A stretch of 9,257 nucleotides of DNA. Origin: an uncultured Collinsella sp. (GTDB lineage: Bacteria > Actinomycetota > Coriobacteriia > Coriobacteriales > Coriobacteriaceae). The notes beneath the pieces are model-generated. The model was not told the DNA's origin, searched no databases, and saw only the letters and a program-made list of their open reading frames with translations. The translations under genes were made by a program, and so were the position numbers. Below, in pieces: positions 1 through 6,117 of the stretch (positions within the stretch are counted from its first letter, which is position 1; each line of letters begins with the position of its first letter). The stretch lies in the NCBI GenBank assembly GCA_902494765.1, contig CABUUK010000061.1, forward strand, positions 1 to 9,257, read 5' to 3'.

Positions 1-1229
1 AAGCCGGCACCGCTGCGGTATAGCAGCTCGTAGCTCGAAGGACCAACGGGCGTCCACTCAGCACGGGGAAGATCGCGCGACTCCCAGACGAGCTCGGCAC
101 TACCCATCTCCAAGCGCGCCATCTGGCGGCCAACCTCGTGGCAGAAGCGCGGGGCCGCCGTATTGCGTGCGCGCTTAAGTGCCTTGGCAGCGGCAAACAA
201 CTCGCGCTCGGCGCTCCCGAGTGCCTCACGCGCCTTTTTGATCTGCTCATCGCCATCATCGACCAGGGACAGCAGCTCTTGCGAGCGATCGCGCATGGCA
301 AAAACATCGTCCATGGTGGGACCCCACTGACGCAACAGGCCCTTGAGGTCGGAATATCGCTCACGCATGCGTGCGAGCTCGCGCGGGTCGAAGGCGACGC
401 CATCGCGATAGGTACGAAGCTCGTTCGCGCAATCCTCAAGGGAGATACAGGCATCCGAAAGCGCATCGGCAATGTCGCCCAGTTTGCGATCGACGGTAGC
501 CATTCGGGAAAGTTCTGCCACGGCGCTGTTCACGGCGTCGAGCGCTCCCCCTTCGGAGGCAAGCGATGCATGGGCATCGTTAGCTGTGGCAACCAGTACC
601 TCGGCATGTTCGGAGCGCGGCAGCAGTTCCTCGAGTTCCTCATACTCGCCCGGTTTGGGGTCGACCTCGCCGATGCGCTCGAGCGCAAAGCGCGCCTCCT
701 CGACGCGACTCCCCCGCGCACGTGAGGCCTCCTCGACGCGACGGACCTCCTTGGCAGCCGCGCGCGAGGCTTTAAAGCAAGCACGGTAGTGCTCGAGCGC
801 CTCAAACGCAGAGCGTCCCGCCCAGGCATCGACCATCGCAACGTGATGCGCCGGATCGAGCAAGCGCTGGTGCTCGTGCTGGCCGCACAGATCCATCATC
901 ACGCCGACGCGCTCCGAAAGCTCGCGCACGCTGGCGATGCGGCCGTCAATCTTCACGCGGCTGCGGCCCTCGGCAGAAAGGCTACGCTGCACGGTAAAGC
1001 CCTCCGTGTCGTGCGGCCCGTCAAACAGCCGCGCCTCGACGCTCGCCAGCGCCTCGCCCTCGCGCACCGTCGACGAATCCGCGCGCTCGCCCAAAATAAG
1101 CTTGAGCGCCGAGAGCAGCGCAGTCTTGCCGGCGCCGGTCTCACCGGTCAGGACAGTCAGGCCGGCACTCGGCACCAGCGTCGCCTCGCGAATGAGTGCA
1201 ATGTTAGAAACCTGCAGTTCATCGATCAT
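1..1229 (-). CDS. recN: DNA repair protein RecN (N-terminal 409 residues; 3' end outside window)
   Basis: RecN is an SMC-like ATPase that acts early in recombinational repair of double-strand breaks. The frame is open from the ATG at 1229 to the window edge, giving 409 residues of a protein usually about 550-570 long. Visible parts are the N-terminal half of the ABC head with Walker A GETGAGKT (residues 29-36), a Q-loop region LCGQHEHQ (114-121; many RecN proteins have His in place of this Cys), and a long charged helical region (about 140-355) that would be the coiled-coil arm. The ABC signature and Walker B lie beyond position 1. The start is chosen because MIDELQVSN matches the family N-terminus and GGAG sits 6 nt upstream. 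It overlaps the end of nadK by 11 bp, so translation is probably coupled. The order tlyA-nadK-recN is the same as in M. tuberculosis. Identification is firm; only completeness is unknown. Confidence 0.95.
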   Translation of the reverse strand, partial: MIDELQVSNIALIREATLVPSAGLTVLTGETGAGKTALLSALKLILGERADSSTVREGEALASVEARLFDGPHDTEGFTVQRSLSAEGRSRVKIDGRIASVRELSERVGVMMDLCGQHEHQRLLDPAHHVAMVDAWAGRSAFEALEHYRACFKASRAAAKEVRRVEEASRARGSRVEEARFALERIGEVDPKPGEYEELEELLPRSEHAEVLVATANDAHASLASEGGALDAVNSAVAELSRMATVDRKLGDIADALSDACISLEDCANELRTYRDGVAFDPRELARMRERYSDLKGLLRQWGPTMDDVFAMRDRSQELLSLVDDGDEQIKKAREALGSAERELFAAAKALKRARNTAAPRFCHEVGRQMARLEMGSAELVWESRDLPRAEWTPVGPSSYELLYRSGAG

Positions 1230-2079
1230 GACGGACTCCGTAGAATACGCGGCTCACCGAGTTATAGAAGCTCTCGGGGCCGTAATCCAGCAGCAGCACA
1301 TCACCGGGCCCGCGGCGCACAGCCACGCTCTCAACGGTGCCATCACAGGTAATAAACTGCCCATCGATAGCGATCGCCGGAACGCTCGGACGGTCATCGG
1401 ACATAAAGATTTCGACGACATCACTCGGCGAAGTCAAGAAGGCACGGGCCTGAATGGTGTGCGGCGCAATGGGTACGCAGACCATGCCCGTATAGTCGGG
1501 GCTCACGATGGGGCCACCGGCACTGAGCGCGTAACCCGTAGAACCAGTCGCCGTGGACACGACCACGCCGTCGCCACGCAGTCGGTCGATATGGTGGCCC
1601 GACACCGTGATGTCGAACTCGACCATATCGGACAGCGGACCGCGGGTAAGCGCCATGTCGTTGAGGGCGAAGGTGCGCACGACATCCTTCGTACCGTCTT
1701 CGCGCACGGACACGATATCCGCGGCGATGGTAGCGCGACGGCTCACATGCAGCTCGCCGGACAGGGCGTCGCTCACGACCTGCAGAATGTCGCGCTCCTC
1801 GGGACTCGCAGCCGTCAAAAAGCCCAGGTGACCATAGGAAAGACCGAGGATAGGAATCTCGCGATGGTTGAGGATGCGGGCAGCGCGCAGCAACGTACCG
1901 TCGCCGCCGAGCGTAATGACCAGATCGGAGCCGTCAATATCAGGCGTGCTCTGAATCTTGGATCGCTGGTCGGCAGCCCATGCGACCTCATAGCCCTGGC
2001 GCGTCAGCCAAAGCTCGATCATCAGGCCGCTCTCGACCGCCTCTTGCTTGTAGTAATTGGGAACCAGAAAGACCTTCAT
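1219..2079 (-). CDS. nadK: NAD kinase (ATP/polyphosphate NAD+ kinase)
   Basis: NadK phosphorylates NAD+ to NADP+ in the cytoplasm and is the only route to NADP in most bacteria. The 286-residue product has the family motifs in order: GGDGTLL (residues 58-64, catalytic Asp60), NDMALTRG (140-147), and the glycine-rich DG...TGSTGYALSAGGP (170-190), followed by PIAPHT (203-208). Length is normal. One deviation is that the usual Asn-Glu pair of the second motif reads Asn-Asp (140-141), a conservative change. The ATG shares bases with the TGA stop of tlyA (ATGA overlap), and no strong Shine-Dalgarno is seen, so translation likely depends on tlyA. The 3' end overlaps recN by 11 bp. It therefore sits inside a coupled tlyA-nadK-recN block. 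Confidence 0.96.
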   Translation of the reverse strand: MKVFLVPNYYKQEAVESGLMIELWLTRQGYEVAWAADQRSKIQSTPDIDGSDLVITLGGDGTLLRAARILNHREIPILGLSYGHLGFLTAASPEERDILQVVSDALSGELHVSRRATIAADIVSVREDGTKDVVRTFALNDMALTRGPLSDMVEFDITVSGHHIDRLRGDGVVVSTATGSTGYALSAGGPIVSPDYTGMVCVPIAPHTIQARAFLTSPSDVVEIFMSDDRPSVPAIAIDGQFITCDGTVESVAVRRGPGDVLLLDYGPESFYNSVSRVFYGVRHDR

Positions 2080-2888
2080 AGCGTTGCAGCTTTCTCGCTC
2101 AAAACCGATACCTGAGATTGCAACTCGTCTTGCGGGCGGTCGCCAGAGTCAAATCTCGTGCCGTACAGGAAAAACTCAACGTTTCCCTTGGCACCATGAA
2201 TGGGCGACACGCACACATCGACCGGGAACAGCCCCTTAGAGGCAAAGAGTTCAACTGCCGCAACGAGTGTATCACGGCGCACGGCGGGATCGGTCACAAT
2301 GCCGCCCTCGCCCACCAGCGCCGCCGGAGCCTCAAACTGCGGCTTTACGAGCGTGCAGAATGCACCCGTAGGCGCGAGGCACGCCAGTACCGCATCGATA
2401 ATATTCGCGATGCTGGTAAACGAGACATCACACACAGCCAGGTCGATGGCGCCGGTATAGCCAAGCTCAGGCAGCTGCGTCATGTTTGTGCGCTCATGCA
2501 GCGTCACGCGATCGTCCTGACGCAACGACCAATCGAACTGGGCGTGACCCACGTCCACAGAGACAACGGTCGCAGCTCCGCGCTTGAGCAGGCAATCGGT
2601 AAAACCGCCGGTAGAGCAGCCCACATCCAAACAGGCAAGGCCCGTCGGATTGATGCCAAACGCATCAAGCGCGCCTTCGAGCTTAAGACCACCGCGGCCA
2701 ACATAGGGAATGCGCCCCTTCACGTGCAGCGGCAGCCCCGGGATCACCTTAAGGCCCGGCGAAGTCAAGCGCTCACCGCCACTCGAGACCAAGCCGGCCA
2801 TAAGAGTGCGAAGGGCATCCGCGCGATCGGCGCAGATGCCCTGTGAAATCAGTTCGTCATCAAGACGCACGCGTTTCATGAATGCCAT
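2076..2888 (-). CDS. tlyA: TlyA family rRNA (cytidine-2'-O)-methyltransferase
   Basis: TlyA enzymes methylate the 2'-OH of cytidines in 23S rRNA (C1920, E. coli numbering) and, in the longer type, also 16S C1409; loss gives capreomycin resistance in mycobacteria. The 270-residue product has an N-terminal S4 RNA-binding domain (about residues 5-60), the PYVGRGGLKLE linker (61-71), the SAM-binding DVGCSTGGFT (88-97), DVSF (154-157), VKPQFE (181-186) and GNVEFF (235-240). The catalytic tetrad of the fold is complete: Lys69, Asp154, Lys182, Glu238. Start is uncertain. ATG 2888 is used (weak GGA 12 nt upstream); ATG 2879 would begin MKRVRLDDEL, which also fits the family, and a TTG lies at 2891. 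It follows xseB after 26 nt and its stop overlaps the nadK start. Which methylation type it belongs to cannot be told from sequence alone. Confidence 0.94.
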   Translation of the reverse strand: MAFMKRVRLDDELISQGICADRADALRTLMAGLVSSGGERLTSPGLKVIPGLPLHVKGRIPYVGRGGLKLEGALDAFGINPTGLACLDVGCSTGGFTDCLLKRGAATVVSVDVGHAQFDWSLRQDDRVTLHERTNMTQLPELGYTGAIDLAVCDVSFTSIANIIDAVLACLAPTGAFCTLVKPQFEAPAALVGEGGIVTDPAVRRDTLVAAVELFASKGLFPVDVCVSPIHGAKGNVEFFLYGTRFDSGDRPQDELQSQVSVLSEKAATL

Positions 2889-2914
2889 CAACCATTCGTA
2901 TCCGGAGATGCGGC

Positions 2915-3154
2915 CTAGCTATCCTGGGATTCGTTTGTCGCATCCTCATCGTATTCTTGCTCGAGCTTGTCGGCCTCACGCGGCGTCAACTCAAACTTGT
3001 CGACCATATCGACCGCGCGGGAGCCCAGCTCAATCGCTTCGTCAAACAAATCGAGCGAACGCTCCAAGGAGGTATCCTTGGAGCGAACGGTAGCGATGAT
3101 CTGATCCAGACGGTCCGAGATCTCATCAAAGTTACGGACAGAACCCTCTGGCAT
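2915..3154 (-). CDS. xseB: Exodeoxyribonuclease VII small subunit
   Basis: XseB is the small regulatory subunit that coats the helical arm of XseA to form exonuclease VII, a single-strand-specific exonuclease. The 79-residue product fits the family in size and pattern: a helical hairpin from FDEISDRLDQIIATV (residues 9-23) through SLERSLDLFDEAIELG (29-44), followed by a third helix and an acidic tail DEDATNESQD. The ATG is 2 nt after the nusB stop, and GAGGAG at the very end of nusB lies 5 nt upstream of it, so it is translationally linked to nusB. The odd point is the absence of xseA, which normally stands directly before xseB; here nusB does. Small size lowers certainty slightly, but the motif pattern and location between nusB and tlyA agree with it. 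Confidence 0.88.
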   Translation of the reverse strand: MPEGSVRNFDEISDRLDQIIATVRSKDTSLERSLDLFDEAIELGSRAVDMVDKFELTPREADKLEQEYDEDATNESQDS

Positions 3155-3156
3155 GG

Positions 3157-3741
3157 CTACTCCTCGACGGAGTCGACAACAGCCTCGGCGGCGTCCGCAT
3201 CCTCGGCCAGCACGCCAGCCTCAGCTTGAGCAACCGCAACCTTGGCGGCAGCCTCGGCAGCCTGCGCCTCCTCGCGAGCGCGATCTTCGGCCAGCAGCTC
3301 CTGGTACAGGTCCTCGCCTGGCAGCTCCTCGCTGCGAGCAATCTTGCCCAGCACGCCGTTGACGAACGAAGCGGACTGGTCGGTGCCATAGGCCTTGGCA
3401 AGCTCGACGGCCTCGTTGATTACGATGGCGTCCGAGACCTCCTCGTCGGTGAGGAAGCGCATCTCATAGACGGCGATACGCAGCAAATTGCGGTCGGCGC
3501 CGGGCATGCGCATAAGATCCCAGTTCTTGGCGACGGCGCGCAGGGCACAGTCGATACGATCGATATGCTCGTAGGCACCGCGGCAAAGCTCCAGCGCATA
3601 GGGGTCGAGGGGACCCTTCGAGATCAGGAAATCGCCCTCGAGGACGCGCTCGAGCGGACTGTCCGTGGCCTCGGCCTGGAACAGCAACTGTAGCGCCTGA
3701 CTGCGGGCAAGCGTGCGCCCGCGATAAACCTTAAGGCTCAA
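3157..3741 (-). CDS. nusB: Transcription antitermination factor NusB with extended acidic C-terminus
   Basis: NusB binds boxA RNA together with NusE (ribosomal protein S10) and promotes antitermination on rRNA operons. The core is recognisable in RTLARSQALQLLFQAE (residues 9-24), the central W-x-x-x-R-x-P-x-x-D-R-N-L-L-R-I-A (about 74-90), VINEAVELAKAYG (107-119) and SFVNGVLGKI (125-134). The core ends near residue 138. The remaining 55 or so residues are an Ala/Glu/Asp-rich tail with no recognisable domain, making the protein 194 long where 130-150 is usual. The start codon is TTG, supported by AAGGAG 6 nt upstream, which is built from the last two codons of the preceding gene (asp23-like). 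It is 3 nt from that gene and 2 nt from xseB. Confidence 0.95.
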   Translation of the reverse strand: MSLKVYRGRTLARSQALQLLFQAEATDSPLERVLEGDFLISKGPLDPYALELCRGAYEHIDRIDCALRAVAKNWDLMRMPGADRNLLRIAVYEMRFLTDEEVSDAIVINEAVELAKAYGTDQSASFVNGVLGKIARSEELPGEDLYQELLAEDRAREEAQAAEAAAKVAVAQAEAGVLAEDADAAEAVVDSVEE

Positions 3742-3744
3742 AGG

Positions 3745-4107
3745 TTACTCCTTGGGGAAAACGAGACCGTCGATGCAAACGTCAACGCGCTCGACCTCGA
3801 CGCCCACCTGAGCATCGATGGCAGCGACCACGGCGGCGCGAACGGCCTCGGCGAGCTTCTTGAACGGATAGCCAAAGAACACCACGACACGCACGGTGAG
3901 TGCGAGCTTGTCGCCGACGACCTCGGCCTCGACCGCCGGCTCGGAAGCCGGGGCCTTGGACGAGAGCATCATGGAGACAAGGTTGGTGGCAAGGTCCTTG
4001 ACGCCAACGGAGGCGATGCCCTCGACATCCGACACGGCGCGCGAGACGATGGCGGTCAGAACATCGGGCGAAATGCCGATGCCGTCAATCTTGATTTCCT
4101 GGGGCAT
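3745..4107 (-). CDS. Asp23/Gls24 family envelope-stress protein
   Basis: The 120-residue protein belongs to the Asp23/Gls24 (DUF322) family, small proteins linked to alkaline or cell-envelope stress; B. subtilis YqhY is in the same position beside nusB. Supporting features are the N-terminal ISPDVLTAIVSRAVSDVEGI (residues 12-31), the following small-residue stretch, and the beta-rich LALTVRVVVFFGYPFKKLAEA (68-88) leading to the C-terminal VERVDVCIDGLVF (105-117). There is no signal peptide or membrane segment. A strong AGGAGG lies 4 nt before the ATG. It is 24 nt after efp and 3 nt before nusB, whose ribosome-binding site is encoded by its last codons. Its biochemical role is not known; in Firmicutes the homologue next to nusB has been tied to fatty-acid/acetyl-CoA carboxylase regulation, which is not testable here. 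Confidence 0.9.
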   Translation of the reverse strand: MPQEIKIDGIGISPDVLTAIVSRAVSDVEGIASVGVKDLATNLVSMMLSSKAPASEPAVEAEVVGDKLALTVRVVVFFGYPFKKLAEAVRAAVVAAIDAQVGVEVERVDVCIDGLVFPKE

Positions 4108-4131
4108 GAGTCCTCCTAGAAGAGTTGGTTG

Positions 4132-4695
4132 CTAGACGCGGGAGACGAACTTGCCGTCGCGGGTGTCAACCTTGATGACCTCGCCCTCGTTGAGGTACAT
4201 GGGGACCTGGATGACAGCGCCGGTGTCAATCGTGGCCGGCTTGGTGGAACCCTGGACGGTGTCGCCCTTAAAGCCCGGGTCGGTCTGGACGATGGTGGTC
4301 TCGATGAACATCGGCGGCGTCACGCCCATGAGCTCATCGTCGGCGAAGAGCAGCTGGCAGATGTCGTTCTCGCGCAGCCACTTGGAGTTCTCGCCCACCA
4401 TGTCCTCGGGAACGGGAACCTGCTCATAGGTCTCGTTGTCCATGAAGATGTAGTCAGCGCCATCGTTGTAGAGGTACTGGAACTCACGCGTGGTGAGCAT
4501 GACGCTCTCGAACTTGGTGCCGGCGTTGCAGGTGTTCTCGACGACGCGGCCGCTCTTGATGTCGCGGGTCTTGTAGCGCACAAACGCGCCACCCTTGCCC
4601 GGCTTGACATGCTGGAACTCGACGATGGTGTAGACCTTGTCCTTAATGCGGAGACCGAGGCCGTTCTTGAAGTCGGCGGTAGAAATGGTAGGCAT
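4132..4695 (-). CDS. efp: Elongation factor P
   Basis: EF-P binds between the P and E sites of the ribosome and rescues stalling at polyproline stretches. The 187-residue product covers the family length with a KOW-like N-terminal domain and two OB domains. The signature GSTKPATIDTGAVIQVPMYL (residues 139-158) and the ending GEVIKVDTRDGKF are typical. The tip loop reads KPGKGGAF (31-38) with Lys34, the position modified by beta-lysylation in E. coli or aminopentanol in B. subtilis; no modification enzyme is encoded here. The start MPTISTADFKNGL is preferred over an upstream alternative because AAAGG lies 5 nt before it and it matches the family N-terminus. It is the first gene of the downstream operon, with its own -10 box and a terminator insulating it from the peptidase gene. 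Confidence 0.97.
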   Translation of the reverse strand: MPTISTADFKNGLGLRIKDKVYTIVEFQHVKPGKGGAFVRYKTRDIKSGRVVENTCNAGTKFESVMLTTREFQYLYNDGADYIFMDNETYEQVPVPEDMVGENSKWLRENDICQLLFADDELMGVTPPMFIETTIVQTDPGFKGDTVQGSTKPATIDTGAVIQVPMYLNEGEVIKVDTRDGKFVSRV

Positions 4696-4752
4696 AGCGA
4701 CCTTTCTTGTTATGGGCAGAACGCACAAGCGTCCAAATTACATACGACCGAA

Positions 4753-4758
4753 ATTATA
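4753..4758 (-). promoter_or_regulatory. Putative promoter -10 box for efp operon
   Basis: A perfect TATAAT reads on the minus strand here, downstream of the terminator that closes the peptidase gene and about 57 nt before the efp ATG. Transcription would start near 4746, giving a leader of roughly 50 nt. No good -35 hexamer is seen at 16-18 nt upstream (GCTGCA at 17 nt), and TG lies directly before the box rather than in the true extended -10 spacing. This is the only promoter-like site seen for the seven genes efp to recN. Confidence 0.6.
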
Positions 4759-4789
4759 CACTTGCAGACGGCGCCTGCAGCGAGCGCAT

Positions 4790-4832
4790 AAAAAGAGAAC
4801 GCGGGGCGCCCGAATTGCTCCGGACGCCCCGC
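4790..4832 (-). terminator. Intrinsic terminator after the M24 peptidase gene
   Basis: On the minus strand, 12 bases GCGGGGCGTCCG (4832-4821) pair with CGGGCGCCCCGC (4812-4801) around an 8-nt loop, followed by GTTCTCTTTTT. In minus-strand RNA all 12 positions pair, one as a G-U wobble; in plus-strand RNA that position is a C-A mismatch and no T-run follows. The terminator is therefore directional. It starts 22 nt after the peptidase stop and separates that gene from efp. Confidence 0.9.
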
Positions 4833-4854
4833 CCCAAAAATCTATCGAAATGGG

Positions 4855-5985
4855 CTAGCAATCGATGACGTGCAGGTCGTGCGGGGTCTTGGTGAAGGGC
4901 TCGTAGCCGTTCTCGGTGACCACGCCGTAGTCCTCCAGACGCACGCCACCCACACCGGGCAGATACACGCCGGGCTCCATGGTGATAACCGAGCCGACCT
5001 CGATGCTGTTCTTGCTGCGGTTGAAGTTGGGCAGCTCGTGGATGTCGATACCAACGCCGTGGCCCAGGCCATGGTTGTAGTAATCGCCATAACCGGCATC
5101 GCCGATGATCTTCTTGGAAAGCTTAAAAATGTCGTTGCCCTCGACGCCCGGATGGATGGCAGCGACGCACTCCTCGTGCGTACGGCGCACGAGCGCGTAC
5201 AGGTCAAGCTGCTCCTGGGTAGGCTCGCCCATCACGACGGTGCGCGTCATGTCGGAACGATAATCGCAGTAGCCCGCGCCGTAATCAATGAGGACGAAGT
5301 CGCCCTTCTCGATGACACGGTCACTCGGTACGGCATGCGGGTTGGCGGTGTTGGGGCCGCTCGCCACAATGGAGCCGAAGGCCAGGCTGTCGGCGCCGTT
5401 GGCGAACAAAAAGTTCTCGAGCTCGTTGCGAACCTGCTTCTCGGTCATACCGGGCTTAATAAAGCCGAGCATATGCTGGAAGGCGGCATCGGTGATCGAC
5501 TGCGCATGGCGCATGAGCTCGATCTCCTCGGCGTCCTTGATGGCGCGCATCTTGCGAATGTCGTCATGCATCAGCGGCAACATGCAGGCGACGGAACGGT
5601 CCTCCAGACCACGCTGAATACCCTGGTAGAAGTTGATTTGCATGTCGTCCTCGACAGCGCAGACGCGGCACTTGTTGGCCGCGATCTTGCCGGCGACCCA
5701 ACCGGGGATGGTGCCCTCGTCCATGTCGTAGACCCAGGGGCTGTCGGCGGGCGTGTTCTCCTCAAAGCTGTTGAGGTAGCGCGAGTCGGTATGGAACAGG
5801 CACTGGTCAGCCGTAATAAACGCCGCGTGCGGGAACTCGAAGGTGTAGTCGAAGACGCCCTTCACGCCCGTGAGCCAACGAAGATTGGCCTCATCGCGTA
5901 CCACGATAGCGTCGTAACCGCGCACGACCATCAGGGCACGGACACGTTCGATACGACCGGCAGGACCGGCAGCAAACTCAGACAT
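4855..5985 (-). CDS. M24B family Xaa-Pro peptidase (aminopeptidase P / prolidase type)
   Basis: This cytoplasmic metalloenzyme would cleave the bond before proline at the N-terminus of peptides or in Xaa-Pro dipeptides. The 376-residue product has a creatinase-like N-terminal domain (about 1-145; RYL at 69-71 typical) and a pita-bread catalytic domain. All five dinuclear-metal ligands are visible: Asp234 (VLIDYGAGY), Asp245 (SDMTRT), His309 (NHGLGHGVG), Glu337 (TMEPGVY) and Glu351 (RLEDYG); His305 and His316 (IDIHELP) are also conserved. There is no signal peptide. The ATG has AGGA about 7 nt upstream. In M. tuberculosis the pepQ gene also precedes efp. Because one gene product feeds EF-P's niche (proline-rich sequences) and the other recycles proline peptides, their proximity is often noted, but here a terminator separates them. 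Aminopeptidase P and prolidase cannot be told apart with confidence from the sequence alone. Confidence 0.95.
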   Translation of the reverse strand: MSEFAAGPAGRIERVRALMVVRGYDAIVVRDEANLRWLTGVKGVFDYTFEFPHAAFITADQCLFHTDSRYLNSFEENTPADSPWVYDMDEGTIPGWVAGKIAANKCRVCAVEDDMQINFYQGIQRGLEDRSVACMLPLMHDDIRKMRAIKDAEEIELMRHAQSITDAAFQHMLGFIKPGMTEKQVRNELENFLFANGADSLAFGSIVASGPNTANPHAVPSDRVIEKGDFVLIDYGAGYCDYRSDMTRTVVMGEPTQEQLDLYALVRRTHEECVAAIHPGVEGNDIFKLSKKIIGDAGYGDYYNHGLGHGVGIDIHELPNFNRSKNSIEVGSVITMEPGVYLPGVGGVRLEDYGVVTENGYEPFTKTPHDLHVIDC

Positions 5986-6008
5986 GCAGATTCCTTTCTT
6001 ATTGTCTC

Positions 6009-6080
6009 AAAAAGTGCGGGACGGGTCTCAACCGAACGTCGGAATCGCATACGAACCGCAACCGATTGGAAACCCGTCCC
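6009..6080 (-). terminator. Long hairpin with T-tract between aroB-like gene and peptidase gene (terminator or attenuator)
   Basis: A perfect 9-base inverted repeat, GGGACGGGT (6080-6072) and ACCCGTCCC (6026-6018), extends by a G-U, an A-U and a G-C pair to 12 bp. After one bulged C it continues with about six more pairs including two wobbles (6067-6062 with 6030-6035). GCAC and five T (6013-6009) follow the stem. In direction and composition it is an intrinsic terminator for the upstream operon. It ends only 23 nt before the peptidase ATG, downstream of the likely promoter of that gene, so it could also act as an attenuator. The loop is larger than usual, which lowers certainty. Confidence 0.55.
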
Positions 6081-6082
6081 TC

Positions 6083-6111
6083 AACATGATACGAAAGACG
6101 ATGGATGTCAA
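6083..6111 (-). promoter_or_regulatory. Putative promoter for the M24 peptidase gene
   Basis: A consensus TTGACA lies at 6111-6106, just after the stop of the aroB-like gene. With a 17-nt spacer the -10 is CATGTT (6088-6083), which keeps the important A at position 2 and T at position 6. A better-looking TATCAT (6091-6086) is only 14 nt away from the -35. The predicted start at about 6076-6079 falls inside the 5' arm of the hairpin described at 6009-6080. Confidence 0.4.
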
Positions 6112-6117
6112 TAAATC

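Noticed and set aside
138..1352. Plus-strand open frames over the recN region
   Set aside because: The minus strand reads continuously as RecN with Walker A, so these are antisense shadows.
937..2115. Plus-strand 392-residue open frame
   Set aside because: It lies across nadK and the recN start, both firmly identified on the minus strand, and its protein has no family pattern.
4801..4832. Bidirectional terminator reading on the plus strand
   Set aside because: In plus-strand RNA one stem position is a C-A mismatch and the stem is followed by CCCAAAAA rather than a T-tract, and no plus-strand gene precedes it.
4870..6114. Plus-strand 414-residue open frame antisense to the M24 peptidase gene
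   Set aside because: It mirrors the peptidase gene in another frame, shows no recognisable motif, and the minus strand carries all five metal ligands of M24 enzymes. Long antisense frames are expected in high-GC coding DNA.
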